A stretch of 64,000 nucleotides of DNA from Nostoc favosum CHAB5714 (lineage in GTDB: Bacteria; Cyanobacteriota; Cyanobacteriia; Cyanobacteriales; Nostocaceae), in the NCBI RefSeq assembly GCF_020829495.1, contig NZ_JAIVFQ010000018.1, positions 1 through 64,000 on the forward strand. Direction: 5' to 3'. The translations under genes were made by a program, and so were the position numbers. Within the stretch, counting starts at the first letter, position 1, and each line of letters opens with the position of its first letter. The notes under the pieces are model-generated. The model was not told the origin of the DNA, did no database searches, and saw nothing but the letters and a program-made list of their open reading frames with translations. Shown piece by piece: positions 1-7,861 of the stretch.

Positions 1-199
1 CAAACTCCAAACTCCAAACTCCAAACTCCAAACTCCAAACTCCAAACTCCAAACTCCAAACTCCAAACTCCAAACTCCAAACTCCAAACTCCAAACTCCA
101 AACTCCAAACTCCAAACTCCAAACTCCTAACTCCTAACTCCTAACTCCAAACTCCAAACTCCAAACTCCTAACTCCTAACTCCAAACTCCTAACTCCTA
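1..199. repeat. 7-bp tandem repeat (AAACTCC / TAACTCC)
   Basis: An uninterrupted run of AAACTCC heptamers starts at the window edge. Toward its right end some units become TAACTCC. The array probably continues to the left. Such short tandem heptamers are common between genes in Nostocales. It ends just past the stop codon of the minus-strand pentapeptide-repeat gene. No coding sense is apparent. Confidence 0.97.
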
Positions 200-207
200 A
201 CAAATGA

Positions 208-864
208 CTAATAAATCACTATCTGAGGTTGCTCAATTGTGCCATCAGGCATGATAGTATCCCGAAGCTTGGCATAAATCAGGTTTGTCTCCCAAAGGTT
301 TGCCTTATTCAAGTTTGCCTTGGTTAAATTTGCCCATGTCAGGTCTGCACCAGTTAAGTTAGCCTCAGTCAAATCAGCTTCTAGTAATTTTGCTCCACAT
401 AGCTTTGCTGCTGTGAGATTAGCTCTAACTAAATTAGCTTCAATCAGTGATGCTTCAATTAATTTGGCTTCACTTAAGTCTGCTTCTCTCAAATCCACAT
501 CACATAAAGAAGCACCCCAAAGATTACTACCTGTGAATTTTGCCCGCCATAAGAAAGTTCCGCACAAATTTGCTCGTGTTAAATCAGCATTAATCAAATT
601 AGCTTCGCACAAAGATGCTTCATACAAATTAGCTTCACGTAAGTTAGCTTGCATCAGATTTGCGCCACTTAAATTAGCACGAGTGAGGATACAGCCACAC
701 AAATTTGCATCACGCAAATCCGCTCCTATGAAGTTAACACCACTTAAATCAATTCCTTTCAGGTCGATTCCACGCAAGTCACATCCACTGAAATCTCGGC
801 GCTGATAATATTTATTTGTGATTTGACTTAATATAAATTCCTGTTGAGCAGCATAATTTTTCAT
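208..864 (-). CDS. pentapeptide-repeat protein
   Basis: 218 aa. After a short N-terminal segment (about residues 1-25) almost the whole protein is A(D/N)LxX pentapeptides, with units such as ANLCG, ADLTR and ANLTG. These are expected to fold into a right-handed quadrilateral beta-helix. There is no signal peptide and no catalytic domain. The partner or function of such proteins cannot be read from sequence; some act as DNA mimics, others are cytosolic or thylakoid-lumen proteins. The ATG at 864 is preferred over the GTG at 873, because an AGAGGTG ribosome-binding site lies about 6 nt upstream of it. The long plus-strand frame opposite is a by-product of the repeat. Confidence 0.93.
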   Translation of the reverse strand: MKNYAAQQEFILSQITNKYYQRRDFSGCDLRGIDLKGIDLSGVNFIGADLRDANLCGCILTRANLSGANLMQANLREANLYEASLCEANLINADLTRANLCGTFLWRAKFTGSNLWGASLCDVDLREADLSEAKLIEASLIEANLVRANLTAAKLCGAKLLEADLTEANLTGADLTWANLTKANLNKANLWETNLIYAKLRDTIMPDGTIEQPQIVIY

Positions 865-1303
865 GGTATTCACCTCTGGGTGTAATTTATCTCAAAGGTC
901 GAGTGTGATAGTTAGCGTATACTGAGAGTACACCGCAAATGGAGATCATCTGAGTAAATAATCAGATATAAATTCCCAAAAAATCGCTAGAAGCTTGAAA
1001 ATGCGCTTTTTAACTGGTTTTTAAAACAAAAAATGCTGACATAGGTCACGAAACATTGATAAGTCAAGTAGAGTTAACTAGGTCGGTGAGAATAACTCAA
1101 AATCACCATTACTTCTGTCAGCACCCCGCCTACACTCTTTACGTTTGCCGATTTTGGTTTTTTTCATCAGGGATTAGCCGTTCCAATGCACGGGCAATCC
1201 AGGGCAAAAATGCGTAGGCGTAGCCCGCACTTCTCTACGAGACGCTGCGCGTAGCAAGATCCCCGAAGTGGTACGGCATGGTTCGACTCCGCTCACCAGC
1301 CGC
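865..1303. other. intergenic region
   Basis: About 440 bp between the start of the pentapeptide gene and the cupin remnant. The left part should hold the pentapeptide gene promoter, but no convincing -10/-35 pair was picked out. Its right edge (1211-1256) carries a dispersed repeat that recurs at 33111-33158 in the opposite orientation. Nothing else was recognised. Confidence 0.6.
1211..1256. repeat. dispersed Nostoc-type repeat
   Basis: This stretch contains TAGCCCGCACTTCTCTACG followed by AGACGCTGCGCGTAGC. The same sequence occurs in reverse orientation at 33111-33158, and degenerate relatives lie at 7758-7795 and 17115-17150. It sits within the decayed 3' part of the cupin remnant and may have helped disrupt it. 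Confidence 0.8.
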
Positions 1304-1652
1304 TCAGTGACCATCGTAGACATCGCTAGCATCACTACTTGTGCCAATATTGGAACTATGATGCACACGCCAGCCGGAACCTGTAAAACTTCTCCTGCAC
1401 GCAATACTTTGATATTTCCTTTGTGACTTACTTCCATCTCCAGTGAACCACTCAAGACTTCAAAGATTTCTGTCTTAGTATCGTGGTATGCAGAGGGCTA
1501 CCTTGCGATCCTGGTGGCAACTCAAAATAGAATTTTACATATTCCCCATTGGTATCATGAGTTGAGCAAAGAATCGTCATGCGATCGCCTGTCACAGGGT
1601 TCTCAAGAAAGAGGCAACTTTCTCCGTATCTATCGTTCGAGACATTGTTCAA
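1304..1652 (-). pseudogene. cupin-domain protein remnant (frameshifted)
   Basis: Two overlapping minus-strand frames together encode a cupin fold. The upstream frame ends PPGSQGSPLH and then loses phase. Restoring one base near 1487-1489 gives HYHDTKTEIFEVLSGSLE, which is a standard cupin metal-site motif and continues into the downstream frame up to LQVPAGV. A second shift near 1371-1376 is needed to read VWHH. Beyond that the sequence runs into dispersed repeat. The apparent N-terminus (before about 1615) is antisense to the AraC remnant, so the original start is gone. This looks like a dead gene with at least two frameshifts. Confidence 0.75.
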
Positions 1653-1961
1653 TATGCAGCAACCTATGGCATTGATGCTAAGAACCTCTGTACTGCTGCG
1701 GGAATTGAATTAGCACTTATAGAAATGCCCGATCAGCAGATTACTGGAGCGCCCTTGAGAGCCTTGTGGCGTGAAACAGAGGGTACTTCATACCAACAAC
1801 TCTTGGATGCGACACGCAAAGAATTAGCGTTACGACACCTTAAAAAAACAGATGCCCCAATACATGATGTGGCTTTTTTCCTAGGCTTTTCTGAACCGAG
1901 TGCATTCCACCGCGCCTTCAAGCAATGGACAGGAAAAACCCCACGAGCATACAGGGCATAG
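1608..1961 (+). pseudogene. AraC-family regulator, internally deleted
   Basis: One open frame joins two AraC-family pieces. The first is an N-terminal stretch (QYAATYGIDAKNLCTAAGIE, from about 1650), which resembles the start of the AraC ligand-binding domain PF12625. The second, beginning within a few residues of ALWRETEGTSYQQLLD, is the C-terminal helix-turn-helix, with DVAFFLGFSEPSAFHRAF and the terminal GKTPRAYR. A full protein of this type is about 330 aa, so roughly 200 internal residues are missing. The 78-aa frame from the ATG at 1725 could still make a DNA-binding domain, but there is no ribosome-binding site. It is most likely a deletion remnant. Confidence 0.75.
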
Positions 1962-1999
1962 AATTACGAATTACGAATTACGAATTACGAATTACGAAT
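1962..1999. repeat. 7-bp tandem repeat (GAATTAC)
   Basis: About five copies of GAATTAC lie between the AraC remnant and the 3' end of the minus-strand acylphosphatase gene. The same heptamer recurs near 56038-56062. Confidence 0.9.
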
Positions 2000-2301
2000 T
2001 AGTCAACCCGCTTAACTTCAAATCCCCGCAACCCTTCCGGTTCTTCATACTCAACCGCAACATCTTTAACTACAGCAGCAGGTGGCCCAGAGTGACACCA
2101 ACGAACCATGTCATCTACAACATCTCGCGCCCCTTCAAAGACTGCCTCTACTCGATTATCGGGGAGATTCCGCACCCAACCGGTTAATCCCAACTGGCTA
2201 GCTGTATCCACAGTGGAATAGCGATAGCCAACTCCTTGGACTCGGCCAGAAATGAATACATGGGCGCGGATGATCTTTGGCAGTGCTGTGGAATTCTGCA
2301 T
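1999..2301 (-). CDS. acyP: acylphosphatase
   Basis: 100 aa, the usual length for the family. It hydrolyses the carboxyl-phosphate bond of acyl phosphates in the cytosol. The signature runs from VFISGRVQGVGYRYS, which contains the phosphate-binding loop and catalytic Arg, to GWVRNLPDNRVEAVFEG, which contains the catalytic Asn. Both key residues are present. It is convergent with the AraC remnant and separated from it by a heptamer array. The ATG at 2301 gives a normal N-terminus. Confidence 0.95.
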   Translation of the reverse strand: MQNSTALPKIIRAHVFISGRVQGVGYRYSTVDTASQLGLTGWVRNLPDNRVEAVFEGARDVVDDMVRWCHSGPPAAVVKDVAVEYEEPEGLRGFEVKRVD

Positions 2302-2378
2302 AGACTGGTCTAATCTTTACGATTCCAGTCTACCTAGTTTGTGTATACACAACCTATTTTTAACTCCAACTAGCGAAA

Positions 2379-2747
2379 TTAATCCCGGTCTTCGTCATCG
2401 TCATCATCGCCGCGATGTCTGTACTTCCGGTCATCATCATCGTCATCATCGCCACGATGTTTGTACTTCCGGTCATCATCATCGTCATCATCGCCGCGAT
2501 GTCTGTACTCCCGGTCATCGTCGTCATCATCATCGCCGCGATGTTTGTACTGGCGATCATCGTCATCATCATCATCCCCTCGATGTTTGTACTGGCGATC
2601 ATCGTCATCATCCCCGCGATGTTTGTACTGGCGATCATCGTCATCATCGCCACGATGTTTGTACTGGCGATCGCGATTATCCCATTCTTCATCACGTTTT
2701 TTCTGCTTGCCACCGATTATATTTCTGAACATATCCCCTATTTCCAT
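2379..2747 (-). CDS. Asp-rich tandem-repeat protein
   Basis: 122 aa. A short N-terminus (MEIGDMFRNIIGGKQKKRDE) is followed by about seven units of D-R-(Q/K/E)-Y-(K/R)-H-R-G plus a run of four to six Asp. The DNA repeats have 30- and 36-bp periods, so all six frames look open. The minus frame is chosen because it has a perfect ribosome-binding site (AGGAGG, about 6 nt before the ATG at 2747) and a non-repetitive start. The product is a highly charged, probably disordered polyampholyte. Alternating Asp runs and His could bind cations, but that is only an inference. No family was recognised. Confidence 0.7.
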   Translation of the reverse strand: MEIGDMFRNIIGGKQKKRDEEWDNRDRQYKHRGDDDDDRQYKHRGDDDDDRQYKHRGDDDDDDDRQYKHRGDDDDDDDREYRHRGDDDDDDDRKYKHRGDDDDDDDRKYRHRGDDDDDEDRD

Positions 2748-2970
2748 AATTTTCCTCCTGAGTTAGCGAATCTCCTTATTCAGGGTCACTTTAGTAGTTT
2801 GTCTAATGCTTGTAGCGGATAAATCTTCCAGCAGGTGTAGATAAAAATAAAATTATCCCTATCTTTGGGAGTGTCGCAGAGTAGTGATAAAGTATTTTTC
2901 AATACCTACTAACTGTAGTGAATTTAATTAATCAGTAGTCAGTTTTTCAACTTGGAATTTTGAATTGCTT

Positions 2971-3348
2971 ATGTCTAACCTGCCACCACTCAATACAGAA
3001 ACAATTTGGGCAATTCTTGACGAAAAACTTGATGATGTCACAGTCAACCAGTTGCTATGGCATTATTTAGGCTATCGCTATGATTCCTCAACTGCACAAT
3101 GGGACACTAGCCAAGTTGCACCAGAATGGCAAGATGATTACCCCCAACCACCAAATTTTATTGAATCTCGACCCGCAACAGTAAAATTGACTCGTTCCAT
3201 CCCTGCTGAAAATAAACAAATGCTCAAAGAAACACTGGGTTTTAAAGGTTACAAAATTGGTGAATTTGGGCCTCGGCAAACTCGTAGAGCGACTGCGGCA
3301 AATTGGTTGTTAAGTTATCTGCAACAAACCAACGACAAAATTGAGTAA
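2971..3348 (+). CDS. DUF1823 family protein
   Basis: 125 aa from the ATG at 2971; a TTG two codons upstream is less likely. The sequence NLPPLNTETIWAILDEKLDD, then VNQLLWHYLGYRYD and a C-terminal ATAANWLLSYL, fit the small cyanobacterial DUF1823 family as I remember it. It is conserved across cyanobacteria and of unknown function. It has no signal peptide or membrane segment and is predicted cytosolic. It stands alone, with no co-oriented gene within 400 bp downstream. Confidence 0.75.
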   Translation: MSNLPPLNTETIWAILDEKLDDVTVNQLLWHYLGYRYDSSTAQWDTSQVAPEWQDDYPQPPNFIESRPATVKLTRSIPAENKQMLKETLGFKGYKIGEFGPRQTRRATAANWLLSYLQQTNDKIE

Positions 3349-3810
3349 TCTTATACAGCAGATATTTAGCAAGAACTATAGGAATCCGATTTGATTTTTG
3401 AACAAAATTAGGTATTTGTAGGGTGCGTTACGCGAAACGCTAACGCACCAAACCCTTAAGAATAGTGTGGTACTCTCGCAGCTATACACCCTACGTATAT
3501 TTTCAAAAATCAAATATGAGTCCTATATTTTAGTTTTACTTAATATCTGCTCATTAATAACTTAATAAAACCCTTTAAAATTTAGTATTATAGGCAGTAA
3601 GTGTACTGAATATAATCTGGATATTAGTTAAAAAATAACTTCTAAAAACAGTCAGAAAATAGCCCAAAAGTAGTTATTTTTATAAAATATTTATAAATTC
3701 ATCCTCAAGATAGAAGCGCTAGTTATATAAATATTTCTTTAGAGCGATTTATAAATTCAATTGAGTATCAGAGAATACTTCTACCAACCCTTGATATTAC
3801 AAACACTTCT
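3349..3810. other. intergenic region with inverted repeat
   Basis: About 460 bp. At 3419-3500 there is a dispersed element with GTAGGGTGCGTTA close to an inverted partner (TAACGCACC), and a second TACACCCTACG arm. The rest is very AT-rich and should contain the promoter of the GH13 gene. No specific regulatory site could be assigned. Confidence 0.6.
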
Positions 3811-5469
3811 ATGGCAAAGCCAATTGAATTTAATTTATTTGCACCTTACAACAAGGGAGCCGCATTAATTGGTTCTTTTTCTGATTGGCAAGAAATTCCA
3901 ATGGAAAAAGGTGATGATGGTTATTTTCGGACAAGTGTTGAACTAGAGGACGGCGTTTATAATTATAAATTTCGCGTCCAGTCAAATTCATGGTTTTTTG
4001 AACCAGAACAATGGGTTGATGTTACAGATCCCTATGCAACTGATATAGATGAACTGAGTGGAAAAGATGATGGTGTTATCCGGGTCAAAGATGGCGAAAG
4101 GATTACCGATACATACCTTTGGCAACATGATGATAAACCTTTACCTGCTGACCACGAATTGGTAATTTATGAATTGCATGTCGGTGATTTTTCTGGTGGT
4201 GAGGATGATCCTTATGCACGAGGCAAGTACAAACACGTCATTGAAAAGTTAGATTATCTATGCGAACTAGGAATCAACGCTATTGAGTTGATGCCACTTA
4301 AAGAATATCCTGGTGATTATAGTTGGGGTTATAACCCCCGCCACTTCTTTGCAACAGAATCTAGTTATGGTTCTACTGCTGAGTTGAAAAAATTGATTGA
4401 TGAGTGTCATGGCAAAGGTATTCGTGTAATTATTGACGGTATTTATAACCATTCAGAAGCATCCAGTCCTTTAACACAAATTGACCACGATTATTGGTAT
4501 CATCATGAACCTCGTGACCCTGATAATAACTGGGGGCCTGAGTTTAATTATGAACATTATGACGAGAATTTAGATATTTATCCAGCGCGGAAATTTATTG
4601 GTGATACAATCCGTTTCTGGATATCAGAATATCATCTTGATGGTATTCGCTATGATGCAGCACGGCAAATTGCTAACTACGATTTCATGCACTGGATTGT
4701 TCAGGAAGCCAAAAACACTGCTAGCATGAAGCCTTTTTACAACGTTGCCGAGCACATTCCTGAAACTAGCAGCATTACCAATGTAGACGGCCCAATGGAT
4801 GGTTGCTGGCATGATAGTTTCTATCACTGCATTCTAGAACATATATGCGGCGATACATTTGATTTAGAGCGTCTAAAAGATGTCATTGACTGCAAGCGCC
4901 AAGGCTTCTTGGGTGCTACCAATGTAGTAAATTACCTCACTAACCATGACCATAACCATGTCATGGTTGAATTGGGAAACCGTGAGATTTTTAACGAAGA
5001 AGCCTTTAGGCGGGTTAAATTAGGAGTAGCCATCCTGATGACTGCTATTGGCGTACCTTTGATTTGGATGGGAGAGGAATTTGGTGAGTACAAACCTAAA
5101 CAACCTGAATCATCCAAAATCGATTGGACGCTGTTAGGTAACGATCTAAATCGTAGTTTATTTGATTCATACAAAGGCTTAACCAACCTGCGTAAAAGCA
5201 ATCATGCCCTCTACACAGAAAATATTGATTTTATCCACGAAAATGCCGAGGCAAAAGTATTAGCTTATACTCGTTGGAATGATGAAGGTTCTCGTGTAGT
5301 GGTAATTGCAAATTTCTCAGAAAACTTCTTAGCTGGCTATCATGTTCCTAACTTTCCTAGCCCTGGTACATGGCATGAGTGGACAGGCAATTATGATGTC
5401 GAAGCTGGTGATGATGGTATCATAACTGACTTGGGGCCATACGAAGCCAAAGTGTTTGTATGGCAGTAA
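3811..5469 (+). CDS. GH13-family glycoside hydrolase (branching-enzyme-like)
   Basis: 552 aa. An N-terminal CBM48/E-set domain (about 1-95, with IGSFSDWQEIPM) precedes an alpha-amylase (beta/alpha)8 barrel. The catalytic triad is intact: nucleophile D282 in GIRYDAA, acid/base E314 in NVAEHIP, and D380 in TNHD. IIDGIYNHSE is the usual first conserved GH13 region. A small C-terminal beta domain ends near KVFVWQ. The architecture matches branching or trehalohydrolase-type GH13 enzymes that act on alpha-1,4-glucans, but the protein is shorter than a typical GlgB. The exact specificity is therefore open. It is a single-gene unit followed by a strong terminator. Confidence 0.9.
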   Translation: MAKPIEFNLFAPYNKGAALIGSFSDWQEIPMEKGDDGYFRTSVELEDGVYNYKFRVQSNSWFFEPEQWVDVTDPYATDIDELSGKDDGVIRVKDGERITDTYLWQHDDKPLPADHELVIYELHVGDFSGGEDDPYARGKYKHVIEKLDYLCELGINAIELMPLKEYPGDYSWGYNPRHFFATESSYGSTAELKKLIDECHGKGIRVIIDGIYNHSEASSPLTQIDHDYWYHHEPRDPDNNWGPEFNYEHYDENLDIYPARKFIGDTIRFWISEYHLDGIRYDAARQIANYDFMHWIVQEAKNTASMKPFYNVAEHIPETSSITNVDGPMDGCWHDSFYHCILEHICGDTFDLERLKDVIDCKRQGFLGATNVVNYLTNHDHNHVMVELGNREIFNEEAFRRVKLGVAILMTAIGVPLIWMGEEFGEYKPKQPESSKIDWTLLGNDLNRSLFDSYKGLTNLRKSNHALYTENIDFIHENAEAKVLAYTRWNDEGSRVVVIANFSENFLAGYHVPNFPSPGTWHEWTGNYDVEAGDDGIITDLGPYEAKVFVWQ

Positions 5470-5508
5470 TCATATACACTACTACTGAGTAAGTAGTCCA
5501 ATAGCAAA

Positions 5509-5539
5509 TAAAAAAGGGGAAAATATTTCCCCTTTTTTA
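5509..5539 (+). terminator. rho-independent terminator after the GH13 gene
   Basis: A stem of AAAAAAGGGGAAA and TTTCCCCTTTTTT around a short AT loop lies 40 bp past the GH13 stop codon. The T-run follows on the plus strand. The symmetry means it could also act on the minus strand. Confidence 0.85.
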
Positions 5540-5668
5540 GCTATTCCCTTATTCATCTACAATCTAATTAGAAATTTGTCAATTAAAAAATAAGCAATTT
5601 TAAAATTTCATGGGTTTGTGTTACACTTTTGAGTTGAAGTGCGTATATAAAATTGCCAGAGCATCCCC

Positions 5669-6724
5669 ATGCACAATAAATTATTTAGTACTAATATCGA
5701 CAACGCTAACATTGAGAACGATCGCATTTTATTAACTCCCAATGAAGTTAAATCAAAATTACCTTTAACACAATTAGCCGAGCAAAGAGTTTTAGCATAT
5801 AGGCAGGAAATAGAACAGATCCTAGATTTTCAGGATCGCAGAAAATTTATAGTAGTTGGCCCATGCTCAATCCACGACCCAAAAGCAGCACTCGAATATT
5901 CCCAAAGGTTGAAAAGATTGGCCGAGCAAGTCCAGGATAAGCTACTACTAATTATGCGAGTGTACTTTGAAAAACCAAGAACAACCGTAGGCTGGAAAGG
6001 GTTAATTAACGATCCACATATGGATGATTCTTTCCATGTAGAGAATGGGTTATTAATTGCACGGGATCTATTATTAAAAATTACAGAATTGGGATTACCT
6101 GCTGGTACAGAAGCATTAGATCCAATTATACCCCAATACATTAGTGAATTAATTACGTGGTCTGCCATTGGGGCACGCACGACCGAATCACAAACTCACC
6201 GCGAAATGGCAAGCGGACTTTCGATGCCTGTGGGTTTTAAAAACGGTACTGACGGCAATATTCAAGTAGCTTTGAATGCCCTACAATCAGCTAGAAACCC
6301 GCATAATTTTATCGGAATTAATCAAAACGGACAGGTTAGCGTCTTTCAAACTAAAGGTAATGGCTACGGTCACGTAATTTTAAGGGGTGGTAGTCAACCC
6401 AACTTTGATGCAGCAAATGTCAAACTGGTAGAAGAGAAATTAAAACAGGCAGATTTACCACCGAGGATTGTTATCGACTGTAGCCACGGCAATACCAATA
6501 AAGATTACAAATTACAAGGTGCTGTCTTAGAAAATATTATTCAGCAAATAGTAGATGGTAATACATCAATAGTTGGCATGATGCTGGAATCGCATTTGAA
6601 TGAAGGTAGTCAACCAATTACTGGTAAAGAAGAATTAAAATATGGGATTTCTGTAACTGATAAATGTATCGGCTGGGAAGAAACCGAAAAAATTATTTTG
6701 GCTGCTCACGAAAAACTTAAATAA
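5669..6724 (+). CDS. 3-deoxy-7-phosphoheptulonate (DAHP) synthase, class I
   Basis: 351 aa, matching the AroF/AroG/AroH type. It condenses phosphoenolpyruvate with erythrose-4-phosphate, the first step of the shikimate pathway. Visible motifs are VVGPCSIHDP, MRVYFEKPRTTVGWKG, GARTTESQTHREMASG, GFKNGTDG and IVIDCSHGNTNKD, which carry the metal- and substrate-binding residues. The N-terminal 45 residues form the usual feedback-regulation arm. It is monocistronic. The paralogue class cannot be resolved, so no allele symbol is given. Confidence 0.95.
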   Translation: MHNKLFSTNIDNANIENDRILLTPNEVKSKLPLTQLAEQRVLAYRQEIEQILDFQDRRKFIVVGPCSIHDPKAALEYSQRLKRLAEQVQDKLLLIMRVYFEKPRTTVGWKGLINDPHMDDSFHVENGLLIARDLLLKITELGLPAGTEALDPIIPQYISELITWSAIGARTTESQTHREMASGLSMPVGFKNGTDGNIQVALNALQSARNPHNFIGINQNGQVSVFQTKGNGYGHVILRGGSQPNFDAANVKLVEEKLKQADLPPRIVIDCSHGNTNKDYKLQGAVLENIIQQIVDGNTSIVGMMLESHLNEGSQPITGKEELKYGISVTDKCIGWEETEKIILAAHEKLK

Positions 6725-6902
6725 ATAGGATAGTGTAGGTTTTCAGAGGCTTTGAATCTTGCTCCCCAAAGCTAGTAGGGCTTGTGATTACCTATATATG
6801 ACAATCCCCGCTTCGTTTCTATCCCGCTTCGGAATAGAATTCCAAGACTAATATTATATATTTCGGCGAGCGATCGCTGTTAACTACGACGGCGATCGCA
6901 TA

Positions 6903-7169
6903 TCAGCTAATTCGCTGTAGTAGTACCTCATTAATAACTGTTTGATAGCCAATGCCTCTTTTTTGGGCTTCTTCTTTCGCCCAAGCTAGGATTTTCGGGT
7001 GAAGTCTGAGAGAAATTAATTCATACTTCTCATCTTCATGTTTTGGTGGTCTACCCCGCTTTATCAACTTCATGCCAAACTGTTCAGAAATTGCTTCTTT
7101 GAATTTCTCACTTTCTTCTGGTGTGACTCGCCTCGCCCTCTCGAAAGGGAACTCAGATTCCTTCTTCAT
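6903..7169 (-). CDS. brnA: BrnA-family antitoxin
   Basis: 88 aa. A basic middle (IKRGRPPKHEDEKYELISLR) leads into a ribbon-helix-helix-like C-terminus (HPKILAWAKEEAQKRGIGYQTVINEVL). This is the usual BrnA antitoxin layout: it binds the BrnT RNase toxin and represses its own promoter. It lies directly downstream of brnT and overlaps its 3' end by 17 bp, as expected for a BrnT-BrnA operon. The gene looks intact, unlike its partner. Confidence 0.85.
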   Translation of the reverse strand: MKKESEFPFERARRVTPEESEKFKEAISEQFGMKLIKRGRPPKHEDEKYELISLRLHPKILAWAKEEAQKRGIGYQTVINEVLLQRIS

Positions 7170-7428
7170 ATCTTTGGCGCTCTATTTTTGTTGCTTTTCT
7201 CGCACTTATTATCCTGATCTGTTCGCCACGCATTGTAAAGACAACCACGATCATTTAGCGATTTTCCATTTCTCCAATTGCCCATTCTCTTTCTTCTTGC
7301 TCGGAATGCTTGGAGTCTTCCCTAAACAGGAGATAGGCATCGGCAAAAACTGTTACGGCTTCCTCAAATGTAATACCATGCTTAAGAAAATTAGACTCAG
7401 CTTTGTTGTCGTCCCACTCAAAGCGCAT
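7153..7428 (-). pseudogene. brnT: BrnT-family toxin with in-frame stop
   Basis: The reading frame from the ATG at 7428 gives MRFEWDDNKAESNFLKHGIT and then EEAVTVFADAY, a clear BrnT start. TAA at codon 58 (7257-7255) interrupts it after GEMENR. The same frame then continues MIVVVFTMRGEQIRIISARK up to KIERQRYEEGI and a TGA at 7155-7153, overlapping brnA. Without the stop the protein would be 91 aa, the normal size. One substitution explains the break (for example TTA to TAA). The toxin is probably inactive, unless readthrough or reinitiation at the following ATG occurs. Confidence 0.85.
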
Positions 7429-7805
7429 TTATAGTATATACCAAAAATCTGTCCTTCAATTATTTTATACTGGCTGATTGCCCAACGGAATTCTAACCGG
7501 AGAAGACAGGAAACGTCTCCGGCTTTGCTCCTGAATTCTGTTTAGAGAAAATCATCTTTCAGACTTTTGATAGAGTGTCATATCCGTAGAAAGATAGAAA
7601 TAATACTTCAGCCAATCAGATAACATCAATATTAACCCTGATAATTGCTGGGTTATTAAAATTTATTTTTAGTGGTATTACACAACAAATATTGCGGTAA
7701 ATATTACCCCGAATTCTCCTGCGGGGTTTTTTTTTGAATGAGCAATGTTTACGACGAGCTTATTTACGAGATGCTGCACGAAGCTAGCTTCTGGGTGGGG
7801 GTACG
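7429..7805. other. intergenic region upstream of brnT
   Basis: It holds the brnTA promoter region, a hairpin at 7497-7522 (CCGGAGA and TCTCCGG arms), an orphan terminator at 7706-7735, and a degenerate copy of a dispersed repeat at 7758-7795. No open frame is convincing. Confidence 0.6.
7706..7735 (+). terminator. orphan rho-independent terminator
   Basis: ACCCCGAATTCTCCTGCGGGG is immediately followed by nine T on the plus strand. No plus-strand gene lies upstream for more than 900 bp. It may end a small RNA starting around 7570-7680, or be the relic of a lost gene. Confidence 0.7.
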
Positions 7806-7861
7806 GTGACATACTCCACACACTCCTATCGACGGTGAGTGTGGGCTTCTCAACGACTCCT

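Noticed and set aside
320-805. 161-aa plus-strand frame
   Set aside because: It is exactly antisense to the pentapeptide-repeat gene and owes its openness to that repeat pattern.
2252-2822. Several open frames (His-rich, Ile/Val-rich and Ser-rich repeats) in the Asp-repeat region
   Set aside because: They are other readings of the same DNA repeat. Only the minus frame starting at 2747 has a ribosome-binding site and a unique N-terminus.
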